Shown: positions 39,871-49,174, counted from the first letter of the stretch. The stretch is 64,000 nucleotides of DNA from Blautia sp. MSJ-19 (GCF_018918125.1 NZ_JAHLQA010000039.1:1-64000); one strand, 5' to 3'. The notes: a model not told the origin generated them from the letters alone. Numbers and translations are program-made.

Positions 39871-40045
39871 GAACTATATTCATAGTATCAGTTAATTATG
39901 AACATAGTATGAACAAGAAATGAATCTTTCGTGTATTTGCACAATTTTTATTTCTATTCTTCAATTTTTTTATAAAAATGCAACATATATTTTATTTCAT
40001 TTTATTTTTATCGTTGTATATTTTATACACTCCCCATTGCATAGT

Positions 40046-40507
40046 TTAATTAATAAACCCTCTCACAAGGTCGATTACTTTTCCGAGAATGCCTTTCACA
40101 TCTTCTTTGGTGATTCCAAGACTATCCAGCTTATCATAAACCTTATTCACCTGTGTTCTCAGCTCCTCTTTGTCCAGATCCATATTTTTAAACTGGTTAT
40201 ACATCTGGATAAGCGTGCTTTTCTCTGAATCAGAAAGAGTGATTCCAATGCTGTCCGCAGCTACATCCAATGCACTTCCGATCTGGTCATCTGTAACATC
40301 TACTGTTCCAAGAGTTTCCTGTGCGGTAATGATCAGATCTACCACCTTATCCGGATCAGATAACAGCTCGTCTACACCATTCTGCTCCAGCAGTTCTACT
40401 GCCTGATCCACAACTGCATCTGTAGTCTGGTCAGCATAGACCATCGCCGGTGTAGCACAGCTAAGGGCTCCTGCAAGAATCAATGCGCTTAATTTGTTTA
40501 TTTTCAT
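40046..40507 (-). CDS. Secreted DUF1002-like helical protein
   Basis: A 153-residue exported protein. Residues 1-25 are a signal peptide (MKINKLSALILAGALS, cleavage after VYA). The rest is helical and acidic; the stretch IGITLSDSEKSTLIQMYNQF followed by MDLDKEELRTQVNKVYDKL resembles the DUF1002 family of secreted Firmicute proteins. Function unknown. It has a good AGGAGG-type site and stands alone between ksgA and the candidate RNA, with a -10-like TATAAT about 45 bases upstream of the start. Confidence 0.75.
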   Translation of the reverse strand: MKINKLSALILAGALSCATPAMVYADQTTDAVVDQAVELLEQNGVDELLSDPDKVVDLIITAQETLGTVDVTDDQIGSALDVAADSIGITLSDSEKSTLIQMYNQFKNMDLDKEELRTQVNKVYDKLDSLGITKEDVKGILGKVIDLVRGFIN

Positions 40508-40727
40508 TTTAATTACCTCCTGAATTCATGATTGATTTACAATACGAACTGCATTATAGCATACTTTTTCGGATTTACTGTAAAATATTCTTCATTCATA
40601 GAACTTTCGACAATCGTTCACCGTTTTTTCATAACTTAAACACGATTCCATCATAATTTATAGATATACTAAGACCATAAAAATAATACAGCCAACATTA
40701 TTTTTATAAAATTTTCTTTTTCATATG

Positions 40728-40758
40728 TTGATTGCTTAAAAGCTGAACAAGCAATCAA
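40728..40758. repeat. 10-bp perfect hairpin between DUF1002 gene and ksgA
   Basis: TTGATTGCTT (40728-40737) and AAGCAATCAA (40749-40758) are exact complements with an 11-base loop. No T run follows on the minus strand. With the terminator at 40785-40833 it is the main structure in the 354-base gap 40508-40861, which holds no gene. Confidence 0.55.
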
Positions 40759-40784
40759 CTCTCCTTCCTTTTAAATTTAATATA

Positions 40785-40833
40785 ATAACTATAAAAGGCA
40801 TCCGACCAGCCACCGGATGCCTTTTATAGTTAT
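40785..40833 (-). terminator. Strong terminator hairpin after ksgA
   Basis: A perfect 20-bp inverted repeat (40785-40804 with 40814-40833) around a 9-base loop; the GC core is GGCATCCG/CGGATGCC flanked by A and T runs, so it may work in both directions. It lies about 30 bases beyond the ksgA stop and closes the dnaN-to-ksgA unit. Confidence 0.85.
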
Positions 40834-40861
40834 AAAAATCTTTTTTAATCTTATTTACTGC

Positions 40862-41740
40862 TCACAATTTGTTCATATCTGCAAAAATATCTGCCAATGC
40901 TGCAAACTGCTCCAGCGTCAGTGCCTCACCTCTGATATTCAAAGGAAGTCCACACGCTGTGATAGCCTGCTCAACCTGTTCTTTTGTAAACTGTAATTCC
41001 TGTGAATTCTTCAGACCATTTGCCAGAGTCTTTCTTCTCTGGTTAAATGATGCACGAATAATACGAAACATTAACTTTTCATCCTTAGCCAGCACTGGTG
41101 GAACCTGATGTCTGGTCAGGCGAATCACCGCACTTCCAACCTTTGGTCTCGGCATAAAACAATTCGGCGGAACATTGGCAACAATCTCTGGTTTTGCATA
41201 ATACTGTACCGCCAGAGAAAGAGCGCCGTAATCTTTAGATCCCGGTCCGGTCTGCATGCGGTCGGCAACCTCTTTCTGTACCATAACTGTGATCGAATCT
41301 ACCGGCACATGACTTTCAAACAGTCCCATAATAATCGGTGTTGTAATATAATAAGGCAGATTTGCAACGACTTTGATCGGTCGTCCCTGATTTTTTTCAT
41401 CTGCAATTTTTTTGATATCTGTTTTCAGAATATCTCCGTGGATCACAGATACATTGTCCCATTCTTTTAACGTATCCTGAAGAATCGGAATCAGTGCATC
41501 GTCAATCTCTACTGCTGTTACTTCTCTGGCAGCATCCGCCAGATACTGTGTCATCGTACCGATTCCAGGTCCGATCTCTAATACAAAATCTTCTTTTGTG
41601 ATATGTGAAGCTTCAATGATTCTGTCCAGAACTCGTGTATCGATCAAAAAATTTTGACCAAACCTTTTCTGGAACACAAATCCGTACTTTTGAAGAACTT
41701 CAATGGTATATTTTGGGTTTCCGAGATAAGGTCTGGTCAT
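40862..41740 (-). CDS. ksgA: 16S rRNA dimethyladenosine transferase
   Basis: A 292-residue RsmA/KsgA enzyme that dimethylates A1518 and A1519 of 16S rRNA during 30S maturation. The SAM loop VLEIGPGIGTMTQ (53-65), the catalytic NLPYYITTP and the C-terminal helical domain (FNQRRKTLANGL) are all present. It starts 42 bases after the TPR/AAA-like gene and is the last gene before a strong terminator. Confidence 0.97.
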   Translation of the reverse strand: MTRPYLGNPKYTIEVLQKYGFVFQKRFGQNFLIDTRVLDRIIEASHITKEDFVLEIGPGIGTMTQYLADAAREVTAVEIDDALIPILQDTLKEWDNVSVIHGDILKTDIKKIADEKNQGRPIKVVANLPYYITTPIIMGLFESHVPVDSITVMVQKEVADRMQTGPGSKDYGALSLAVQYYAKPEIVANVPPNCFMPRPKVGSAVIRLTRHQVPPVLAKDEKLMFRIIRASFNQRRKTLANGLKNSQELQFTKEQVEQAITACGLPLNIRGEALTLEQFAALADIFADMNKL

Positions 41741-41782
41741 AAATTTCCTCCTGATGCATTACGCATGTTCTTTATTTTGTTT

Positions 41783-44332
41783 TCAACTGAAGTCTTTTTC
41801 GTAAAGTACCATGTATCCGTCCGGATTTACTTTTTTCTTTGAGATCAGTTTGCGAAGGCCACCGTTGGATTTTGCAATAGCATTATCCACGATTTCTTTG
41901 ACAGCTCCGACATTCATCGGCTGATCTTCTTTCTGACTTGTGCTGATCAGATTGTACAATGCAAGCATTCCCATCTGATCGATCGTATATCCGTTTTCTC
42001 TTGTATATACCTTTGCAAAGTTTACAAGCTCATCATTAGTAAATACAGGAATATTGATCATAGATGTAAATTTGGATGTGAATTTCGGGAATCTTGCAAT
42101 AAGCTTACGCATACCGATCTTTTCATCTTCAATGATCACGATCATTCCGTCTGTACGATCTTCCATTGCTTTATTCAACTGGCTGACTGTTTCCTTTGTA
42201 AGCTGATTTGCATTTTCAATTACAAGGAATCCACCGGACATCTTCTTTACAATTTCTTTGATATTTTTACCATTGATCTGATCTGCAAATACATAAGCAA
42301 CTTTTGATGCTTCCAGATTCAGTTCTTTACAGATTGCAGGAATCAGCCCTGAGATCAGTCGGGTCTTTCCTGTTTCGTTACCACCCATGACAATGACGTT
42401 ACCCGTCTTGGAAGTTCTGTCAGCAGCACAAAGCTGTACATCACAAAGTGCATCCACGATCTGTTCTTTTAACCCCGGAACCTTTGCAAAGTATGTAAAC
42501 AGCTTTTCTTCTTCTTCTGTCATTTCTTTGTCACGAGGAATAATGTCCTCTCCCGCATCCGGCTGCATGGAGTCAATCAGCTGTTCCAGTTCCTCTTCTT
42601 CACTGAGTGGTTTTCTGGATTTTTGATTTGCTCTCGTCTCTTTTATTTCCTCTACCGGAATTCTGATTGTTTCCATCTTCTGAGGAGCTTCCTCGAAGAA
42701 GTCCATTCCCTTAAGGAAATCATCTTCATCTTCATCTTCGTATCCGGCTTCCTCTGCAAAATCATCCACTGCATCTTCCGGCTCGTCATCTCTGACTGTT
42801 TTGTCCGCCGGCCCATTAAGGAATTCATCTTCTGCACTCTGCAGATCCTCTTCTGACATATATTCTTCGCCGTCATCCTCTGCCGGAAGTTCTTCCCTTT
42901 TCGGAGCTGGTATCGGGTCTTTTGGAATTTCGATTCCCTGTGCGGTTGCCGCTGCAAGAATCGTATCCTCCAGATTAAAGTCAAAATCACTCATATCCGG
43001 TTCTTCCATTCCCGGAAGAATGATATTTGGTGCCTTTGGAATTTCAATTTTTCCTGTTTCATCCAGGTTTATGTTCTTTAAAGAATCCGGAATTTCAAGC
43101 TTCGGCATTTTTATAGCGTTTTCTTCTGCTGCCGGTTCAGCTTCAACTGTTGGTTCCACTTCTTCCGAAACAGTCTCCTCCGGCTCAGTCACAGCCTCAA
43201 CAGACTCTTCTGTTGTGTCTTCAGAAACTTCTTCTGCAGTTTTATCCTCAGTCTGCACTTCTGTTTCTGCTGCCTGATCCTCTTCTTCTTTGATTTCTTC
43301 TTCGGTTACTTCCTCAATCTTCTCTTCCATGCGGTCTGCATTAAAGATAGACTCCCCTGGTCGTTTCGGTTCATGGATAACAGCATCCTCCGGCTCCAGA
43401 TCCGGAACGTCTTCCTTTTCACTGTCAGAAGAACTGTCTTTGATCATTTCTTCCTGAACTTCCGCTTCTGTTTCATCTTTTTCCTCTGAGAATTCTTCCT
43501 TTTCATCTTTCTTTTTGCCACTGAAAATATCTCGGATTCCCTTGGAAATCTTTTCCTGAAGACTCTCTGCACTGTTCACATCACGTTCATCAATCATAAC
43601 GCTGTCAATCGCAGGACCATCTTCTTCTGCAACCGGTGTTGCTTCCACTTCTTTTTCTTTGTTTTCTGTATCAACAGAGTCGGCCTCTTCAAGCGGAGTG
43701 AGGTTCGGAACAAATTCTTTTTCGTATTTTTCCTTTTCTGCTCCTGTGAGCATTCCCATTCGGTTCTTGAGATCCAGTGCTTTTATAACATATTTGCCAT
43801 CACTGAACCAGATTACCATTTCATTACAGAGATCCAGACACTTTTCAGTCTCTCCATTCTGATAATAGAGTTTCGCCAGTTCATAAGACCATCTCTCTGT
43901 AAATTCTTTTTCTTTATATTCCTCCAGAATCTTAATCTGATCTTCCAGTGGAACCTGTTTTTCTTTGCAGATTTTATATTTCAGAATGTACTGTGTATTG
44001 TCGTTCGGTGCAATTTCCAGAAATTCTTCATAAAATTCTTCTGCTTCACTGATATCTTTCATCTTGAGAGATATCTCAATTAAACGGTACAAAATATTTT
44101 TGCCGATGGGTGCTCTGTGATAAGCGAGAAGAAAAATTTCTCTACTGTCCTCGTACCTCTTATTTGCTGCGTAAATCTCACCTACAACACATAAAGTACG
44201 GACATTCTTAACACGTCGCCAGTCAATACTGTCAACCACTTCCATGGCATCCTTGTAGTTCTTATTTTCTACAAGGCGATTTATTTCTTCAAGCTTGATC
44301 CGAAATTCCTCTTTGTCCAATGTATTCACCAA
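41783..44332 (-). CDS. Large acidic TPR protein with C-terminal AAA+-like ATPase domain
   Basis: An 849-residue cytoplasmic protein. Residues 1-200 contain TPR-like helices (YEDSREIFLLAYHRAPIGKN, WSYELAKLYYQNGETEKCLD). About 210-560 is low-complexity and very acidic, with long Glu/Asp/Ala runs. About 600-849 is an AAA+-like domain related to SpoVK/CbbX ATPases: Walker A GGNETGKT (about 645-652) is intact, but Walker B reads FLVIENA (about 700) in place of hhhhDE. It lies between recF and ksgA in the dnaN operon. Function unknown; a role linked to replication, chromosome or envelope assembly is a guess from position. Confidence 0.8.
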   Translation of the reverse strand: MVNTLDKEEFRIKLEEINRLVENKNYKDAMEVVDSIDWRRVKNVRTLCVVGEIYAANKRYEDSREIFLLAYHRAPIGKNILYRLIEISLKMKDISEAEEFYEEFLEIAPNDNTQYILKYKICKEKQVPLEDQIKILEEYKEKEFTERWSYELAKLYYQNGETEKCLDLCNEMVIWFSDGKYVIKALDLKNRMGMLTGAEKEKYEKEFVPNLTPLEEADSVDTENKEKEVEATPVAEEDGPAIDSVMIDERDVNSAESLQEKISKGIRDIFSGKKKDEKEEFSEEKDETEAEVQEEMIKDSSSDSEKEDVPDLEPEDAVIHEPKRPGESIFNADRMEEKIEEVTEEEIKEEEDQAAETEVQTEDKTAEEVSEDTTEESVEAVTEPEETVSEEVEPTVEAEPAAEENAIKMPKLEIPDSLKNINLDETGKIEIPKAPNIILPGMEEPDMSDFDFNLEDTILAAATAQGIEIPKDPIPAPKREELPAEDDGEEYMSEEDLQSAEDEFLNGPADKTVRDDEPEDAVDDFAEEAGYEDEDEDDFLKGMDFFEEAPQKMETIRIPVEEIKETRANQKSRKPLSEEEELEQLIDSMQPDAGEDIIPRDKEMTEEEEKLFTYFAKVPGLKEQIVDALCDVQLCAADRTSKTGNVIVMGGNETGKTRLISGLIPAICKELNLEASKVAYVFADQINGKNIKEIVKKMSGGFLVIENANQLTKETVSQLNKAMEDRTDGMIVIIEDEKIGMRKLIARFPKFTSKFTSMINIPVFTNDELVNFAKVYTRENGYTIDQMGMLALYNLISTSQKEDQPMNVGAVKEIVDNAIAKSNGGLRKLISKKKVNPDGYMVLYEKDFS

Positions 44333-44403
44333 CTTTCCAATATTAAAAACAGTTTAACATATGCTTATATGCTTGTCAAAACTCTTTCCGGTCCCAAAAT
44401 CAT

Positions 44404-45492
44404 CTAATTTACCGGGTTAAAAACTTCTCCTCTGACAACACGAAAAACTTTATTGATATGAAACTGATGACTTACAAAATCATCAAGACCTGTACATGTG
44501 ATCAGTGTCTGAATATCATGAATGCTGTCCAGAAGATAGGTCTGTCTGTTACTGTCCAACTCTGAAAGTACATCATCCAGAAGAAGAACCGGTGTATCTT
44601 TGATTTTCTGTTTCACAAGATAGATCTCTGAAAGTTTCAAAGACAGTGCAGCCGTCCTCTGCTGTCCCTGAGAACCATATTTTCGTATATCGATTCCATT
44701 TACAACAAAGCTGAGATCATCTCGATGCGGACCTGCTGAAGTCATTTTCATTTTTATATCTCGTTCTCTGTTATGTTTCAAAGTTTCTTCAAAACAGTCT
44801 GCATCAGAGCTTGGCTCATAAAGCACTTCAATATGTTCCTCTCCTCCGGTCAGATTCCGGTGGATTCCCTGGATCACTTCGTTGAGGTCTCTTATAAATT
44901 CGCTTCTTTTGTCAATAATCTTTTTTCCATACTGTACCATCTGCAGATCCCATATATCCAGGGTTTCTTTCAAAGAAGGATTCATATACAGATCCTTCAG
45001 AAGACGGTTCCTCTGGTTCAGGATATGATTATACCCTGACAGATCTGTCAGATAAATATTATCCAGTTGACATAATTCGAGATCTATAAATCTTCTTCTC
45101 TCCCCCGGTCCGTTTTTGATAATATTCAAATCTTCCGGTGAAAAAAATACAAGATTTACGATCCCGAATAATTCTCTTGCTTTCTTGATCGGCAATCCAT
45201 TGATCGCCACACCTTTTGCCTTATTTTTGCGGAGATGCATATCAATTTTGTAAGAAATCCCGTCTTTTTTAAGCATCATCCGGATATGGGATTCATCTTC
45301 CCCAAACCGGATGATTTCTTTATCCTTGCTGCCTTTGTGTGATTTGGTCGTTCCGCAGATATAGACAGATTCCAGTATATTGGTCTTTCCCTGCGCATTA
45401 TCTCCGTAAAAAATATTTGTCCCCTTATCAAGTCCCAGCTGCAGATCCTGATAATTTCTGAAGTTTTTAAGTTCTATAGATTCAATGTACAT
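44404..45492 (-). CDS. recF: DNA replication/repair protein RecF
   Basis: A 362-residue SMC-like ATPase that loads RecA at single-strand gaps. Walker A GDNAQGKTN (30-38), the signature region KYGSQGQQRTAALSLKLSE and Walker B LLLDDVLSELD are clear. It starts 2 bases after yaaA in the dnaN-yaaA-recF run. The next gene is the TPR/AAA-like gene, not gyrB as in many Firmicutes. Confidence 0.97.
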   Translation of the reverse strand: MYIESIELKNFRNYQDLQLGLDKGTNIFYGDNAQGKTNILESVYICGTTKSHKGSKDKEIIRFGEDESHIRMMLKKDGISYKIDMHLRKNKAKGVAINGLPIKKARELFGIVNLVFFSPEDLNIIKNGPGERRRFIDLELCQLDNIYLTDLSGYNHILNQRNRLLKDLYMNPSLKETLDIWDLQMVQYGKKIIDKRSEFIRDLNEVIQGIHRNLTGGEEHIEVLYEPSSDADCFEETLKHNRERDIKMKMTSAGPHRDDLSFVVNGIDIRKYGSQGQQRTAALSLKLSEIYLVKQKIKDTPVLLLDDVLSELDSNRQTYLLDSIHDIQTLITCTGLDDFVSHQFHINKVFRVVRGEVFNPVN

Positions 45493-45494
45493 AA

Positions 45495-45701
45495 TTATCT
45501 GATAACTTTGATTTCCTGGTTTTCAAATGTGATCACATCACCTTCATAAACCTTACGGCCTCTTCGCAGGTCCACTTCCCCATTTACCTGAACAAGTCCA
45601 TCCTGTATTGCATATTTGGCTTCTACTCCATCTTCTACAACTCCGGCAAGTTTCAAAGCCTGTCCAAGTTTAATAAATTCATCTTTTATTGTAATTTCCA
45701 A
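45495..45701 (-). CDS. yaaA: S4-domain RNA-binding protein YaaA/RlbA
   Basis: A 68-residue S4-like RNA-binding protein, the standard small gene between dnaN and recF in Firmicutes. The S4 core reads IKLGQALKLAGVVEDG, then GLVQVNGEVDLRRGRKV and GDVITFENQEIKV. It follows dnaN by 16 bases and abuts recF. Its role is thought to concern ribosome assembly, from work on homologues. Confidence 0.93.
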   Translation of the reverse strand: MEITIKDEFIKLGQALKLAGVVEDGVEAKYAIQDGLVQVNGEVDLRRGRKVYEGDVITFENQEIKVIR

Positions 45702-45717
45702 AACAGTTCACCTCGCA

Positions 45718-46830
45718 TTATCTGGAATTCTGACTGATGTTTACCGGAAGAATCAGATATGTGTAGTTTTCTTCATCATCTCTGATAAAACACGGTGCCT
45801 TTGGATTCATCAGATACATATGAATCACTTCATCGTCAATAACTTTCAAAGCATCAATCAGGAATTTCGGGTTAAATCCGATCACAATATCCTTACCTGC
45901 TTTTTCAATATCGATCTCTTCATTCATAGATCCCATTGCAGAATCAATTTTCAGCTCCATGCTGTTGTCCCTGATCTCAATAACGATTGGTTTTTTGTCA
46001 CCTTCGCGAACAAGAAGTGTTGCACGGTCAATACAATCCAGAAATTCTTTTTTGTTTACACTGACTTTTGTATCATAATCACTGGAAAGCATCTGATCAA
46101 TACGGAAATATTCTCCTTCAATCAGTCGAGATACCACCATAGTCTGGTCAAATTCAAAAAGGATATGATTTTTTGTAAAGTAAATGCTGACCTGATCATC
46201 AATTTCACCGGATAAAATCTTACTGATCTCACTCAGTGTTTTTCCGGGAACAACGATCTTACGATCAGAATATTCTTTTTTCAGTGGCATCTTGCGAATG
46301 GAAATACGATGTCCATCCAGAGATACGATTTTCAAACAGTTATCTTTGATCTCAAACAGTTCTCCTGTCATAAGACGGTTATTTTCGTTTACTGCAATAG
46401 AAAAAATAGTCTGGCGGATCATTTCTTTCAAAGTAAACTGTGACAGAGAAAGGGATTCCTCTTTTTCAATAACCGGAAGATATGCAAAATCTTCTCCTGA
46501 TTTGCCAGGAATTGTAAATTTTGCTTTTTCACAGGTAATAGTTGCCACATAATTGCTGTCGGTACAAATAGTAACATCATTATCCGGAAGTCTTCTTATA
46601 ATTTCATAAAAAATCTTTGCATCAAGAGCAACCATACCTTTTTCTTCGATATGACCATCCACGATTGTTTCAATACCAAGTTCCATATCATTGGATGTAA
46701 ACTTGATCTGATTTGTGGTTGCATCCATAAGGATACATTCAAGGATTGGCATGGTTGTTTTGGAAGGAACAGCTTTCAAAGATATGCTGACACTTTTTAA
46801 AAGATTGTTTTTGGAACAGATGATTTTCAT
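45718..46830 (-). CDS. dnaN: DNA polymerase III beta sliding clamp
   Basis: A 370-residue three-domain clamp. I chose the ATG at 46830, not 46851, because AAGGGAGT lies 10 bases upstream and the protein then starts MKIICSKNNLLK, the normal N-terminus. Family blocks ECILMDATTNQIKFTSNDMELGI and NENNRLMTGELFEI are present. The C-terminus ends YLILPVNISQNSR. The gap to dnaA (46831-47024) holds DnaA-box-like sites. Confidence 0.98.
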   Translation of the reverse strand: MKIICSKNNLLKSVSISLKAVPSKTTMPILECILMDATTNQIKFTSNDMELGIETIVDGHIEEKGMVALDAKIFYEIIRRLPDNDVTICTDSNYVATITCEKAKFTIPGKSGEDFAYLPVIEKEESLSLSQFTLKEMIRQTIFSIAVNENNRLMTGELFEIKDNCLKIVSLDGHRISIRKMPLKKEYSDRKIVVPGKTLSEISKILSGEIDDQVSIYFTKNHILFEFDQTMVVSRLIEGEYFRIDQMLSSDYDTKVSVNKKEFLDCIDRATLLVREGDKKPIVIEIRDNSMELKIDSAMGSMNEEIDIEKAGKDIVIGFNPKFLIDALKVIDDEVIHMYLMNPKAPCFIRDDEENYTYLILPVNISQNSR

Positions 46831-47024
46831 TGTGTGTATAACTCCCTTCATGTTTCAGAATTGGCTTTATAAATAAAAAGATATTAAGAAATCCGCCGTA
46901 GCCGCCTTAGGGGGTGTGAATAATGTGAAAAAGTCTTTCAAAGCTTGAAAAACGGGGATTTCTTAACTGTATAACTCCGTGTATAAGCAACTTTCAAAGC
47001 TGAAAATGCATGTGGAAAAGTCAC
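46831..47024. other. dnaA-dnaN intergenic region with DnaA-box-like sites
   Basis: The 194-base gap contains one site matching TTATTCACA (46915-46923, minus strand), one-mismatch sites TTATACACG (46978-46986) and TAATCCACA (47032-47040, over the dnaA stop), and a near-palindrome CTTTCAAAGCTTGAAAA repeated about 56 bases apart (46935-46951 and 46991-47006, the second missing one T). It probably serves dnaN promoter control by DnaA, or a second origin lobe as in B. subtilis. No strong promoter was recognised. Confidence 0.55.
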
Positions 47025-48404
47025 TTAACCCTGTGGATTAATTTTTTTCTTAAGAGTATCAATAGAGTTTCTGAGGTTGTCATTTGTCTTTAATTCGTTC
47101 TCAATCTTCTCTATCCCGTGCATAACTGTAGTATGATCACGGTCTCCGAGATTTTTGCCGATAGTCTTGAGCGAAGTATCGATGATATCACGGCAAAGAT
47201 ACATGGCAATCTGTCTTGGCATAACGATTTTTGAACTTCGTTTATTGCCACAGAGGTCTGCAACGGTAACATGATAATGTTCGGCAACCACGGAAATGAT
47301 GTAATCCGGCGTGATAACTTTCTGCTCATCCGGAGAAATGATATCTTTCAGTGCCTGCTCGGCAAGTTCGAGAGTAACTTCTTTTTTCTCCAGTTTGGAG
47401 CTTGCCATTACTTTATTGAAAGCTCCCTCCAGCTCTCGAATGTTGGATTTGATATTTGTTGCAATATAATTGATGACTTCTTCGCTGATATTATAGCCTT
47501 CCAGTTCTTCTTTTTTGTGAAGAATAGCCATTCGTGTCTCATAATCTGGAAGTGTGATGTCTGCGATCAGACCCCATTCGAACCTTGAACGGAAGCGTTC
47601 TTCCAGGATTTCCATATCTTTTGGTGGCTTATCTGAAGATATGATGATCTGCTTTTTGGCGCTGTGAAGGCTGTTAAATGTGTGGAAAAATTCCTCCTGT
47701 GTAGATTCCTTTCCTATAATAAACTGAATATCATCGACGAGAAGAACATCGATGTTTCGGTATTTTTCACGGAATTTGGACATGGCGGAATTGTTTCCGT
47801 TACGAATTGTCTCGATCAGCTCATTGGTAAATTCTTCGCTGGTAACGTACAGGACTTTGCTGTTTTCATCGTGTTCGATAATATAGTGAGCGATGGAATG
47901 CATAAGATGAGTTTTGCCAAGTCCGGCGCCTCCATATATAAAGAGCGGATTGTAAGTATCTCCCGGAGATTCTGCAACAGCGAGTGCTGCAGCCTGTGCA
48001 AATTTATTGTTGTTACCGACGATAAAGGTATCAAAAATATATTTGGGATTGAGGTGAGCTTCTTCACAGCGGCGGTCAATATCCGACATGCTGTTTTCGG
48101 ATGTTGCATTATCATAAGAAGAAACTTCTTTTTTTGGTGCCTCATCAGGAGATATGAATTTGACTTCGCATTCTTCCATTCCGGTGATTTCGCAGATTGT
48201 GACCTGAAGGAGAAGCTTATACTTCTTATTAAGAAGGTTTATCAAAACAACCTGTTCCGAAGGAACAAGAATCGTGATCACTTTATCTCTGACATCATAG
48301 ACTTTTAGCGGTTTGAGCCAGGTATTAAACGCAACGTCGCCCACATCATAATCTGCTTTGACTGTTTGCAGAATTTCATCCCAATTTTCAATAACTTTAT
48401 CCAT
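47025..48404 (-). CDS. dnaA: Chromosomal replication initiator DnaA
   Basis: A 459-residue initiator. Domain I is residues 1 to about 85, the linker about 86-125, the AAA+ domain about 126-345 with Walker A GGAGLGKTH and Walker B LLVDDIQF, and the C-terminal DNA-binding domain has the signature VMPRQIAMYLCRDIIDTSLKTIGKNLGDRDHTTV (broken here by the family's central D-R-D-H-T-T). It binds the boxes in the adjacent oriC. It starts right at the origin, transcribed away from it. Confidence 0.98.
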   Translation of the reverse strand: MDKVIENWDEILQTVKADYDVGDVAFNTWLKPLKVYDVRDKVITILVPSEQVVLINLLNKKYKLLLQVTICEITGMEECEVKFISPDEAPKKEVSSYDNATSENSMSDIDRRCEEAHLNPKYIFDTFIVGNNNKFAQAAALAVAESPGDTYNPLFIYGGAGLGKTHLMHSIAHYIIEHDENSKVLYVTSEEFTNELIETIRNGNNSAMSKFREKYRNIDVLLVDDIQFIIGKESTQEEFFHTFNSLHSAKKQIIISSDKPPKDMEILEERFRSRFEWGLIADITLPDYETRMAILHKKEELEGYNISEEVINYIATNIKSNIRELEGAFNKVMASSKLEKKEVTLELAEQALKDIISPDEQKVITPDYIISVVAEHYHVTVADLCGNKRSSKIVMPRQIAMYLCRDIIDTSLKTIGKNLGDRDHTTVMHGIEKIENELKTNDNLRNSIDTLKKKINPQG

Positions 48405-48889
48405 GTTTCTATCTCCTGGTTTCTTTGAAAGTATATTATATAAGTCGTAACTGTTGATAAGACATAAATATCCTTTTATATATTATAATAAATTGTAGGG
48501 AATCGCAATGATTATTTGGGGTTTGAATGGGGAAAATTCACAGGGAATGAGGATAGTTTTCCACTTTATCCACATGTGTATAACCCTAAAATGGTGGATA
48601 ATTTCCCGTAGGTTTACATAAGATTGGAAATAGTGGAAAACAGGCCATGGGGATTGTGTATAACTGTATCCACAGCAAAAATATTGTAAAATACAGGCTT
48701 TTTTCCGCATATTGTGTAAAACATAGTCGAAAAATGGGGATAATTTCATAGGGAAAACGTGAGTTATCCACAAGTTATCCACAAAAAGTGGATAACTTTA
48801 CGTCAACCTGAACTTTCCACATAAATATGTGGGTTAATCCACAATAGGCCAGAATGCTGATTTTTCTTGATTTTTTTAATATTTTTGGC
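48405..48889. other. Replication origin oriC
   Basis: The 577-base gap between dnaA and rpmH contains exact DnaA boxes TTATCCACA at 48566-48574, 48764-48772 and 48775-48783 (plus strand) and TTATACACA at 48575-48583 and 48655-48663 (minus strand). One-mismatch boxes lie at 48593-48601, 48666-48674, 48713-48721, 48787-48795 and 48835-48843. An AT-rich stretch at 48860-48886 is a good unwinding element. Gene orientation flips here. The boxes at 48566-48583 are back to back, and 48764-48795 is a cluster of three. Confidence 0.93.
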
Positions 48890-48918
48890 TTGACGAACAG
48901 GTACATTATGAATATAAT
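48890..48918 (+). promoter_or_regulatory. Promoter of rpmH
   Basis: -35 TTGACG (48890-48895), 17-base spacer, perfect -10 TATAAT (48913-48918), about 60 bases upstream of the rpmH start, directly after the AT-rich part of oriC. Confidence 0.85.
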
Positions 48919-48981
48919 TGAAATGATGTTCTAGGAAAATATTACGAATACGCTATAATAGATAAAGGAGGTGCTTTACCT

Positions 48982-49116
48982 ATGAAAATGACATTTCAGC
49001 CAAAGAAAAGATCCAGAGCTAAAGTTCATGGATTCAGAGCTCGTATGAGCACAAAGGGTGGCCGTAAAGTATTAGCTGCCAGAAGATTAAAAGGAAGAAA
49101 ACAGTTATCAGCCTAA
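48982..49116 (+). CDS. rpmH: 50S ribosomal protein L34
   Basis: A 44-residue basic protein beginning [18 protein letters not shown] and ending GRKQLSA, which is the L34 family throughout its length. AGGAGG lies 7-12 bases ahead of the ATG. It is the first gene rightwards of oriC and is followed by a short hairpin before rnpA, which should adjust the amount of the downstream mRNA. Confidence 0.98.
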   Translation: MKMTFQPKKRSRAKVHGFRARMSTKGGRKVLAARRLKGRKQLSA

Positions 49117-49122
49117 AGATAT

Positions 49123-49150
49123 AAGACCGCAGTTGATGTGGTCTTTTCTT
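49123..49150 (+). terminator. Partial terminator/attenuator between rpmH and rnpA
   Basis: AAGACCGCA (49123-49131) pairs with TGTGGTCTT (49137-49145; one G-T pair) around a 5-base loop and is followed by TTCTTC. Such a hairpin lets L34 be made in excess over RnpA while some transcripts continue. Confidence 0.7.
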
Positions 49151-49174
49151 CTATAATGAAAAAAGGAGGATTCG

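Noticed and set aside
42650-43700. Possible tandem DNA repeat in the acidic part of the TPR/AAA gene
   Set aside because: It is codon-level low complexity (Glu/Asp/Ala) without a regular unit, so it is described under the gene.
48483-48782. 99-codon minus-strand ORF inside oriC
   Set aside because: It covers the DnaA boxes, has an odd composition and lacks a ribosome site; it is a chance frame.
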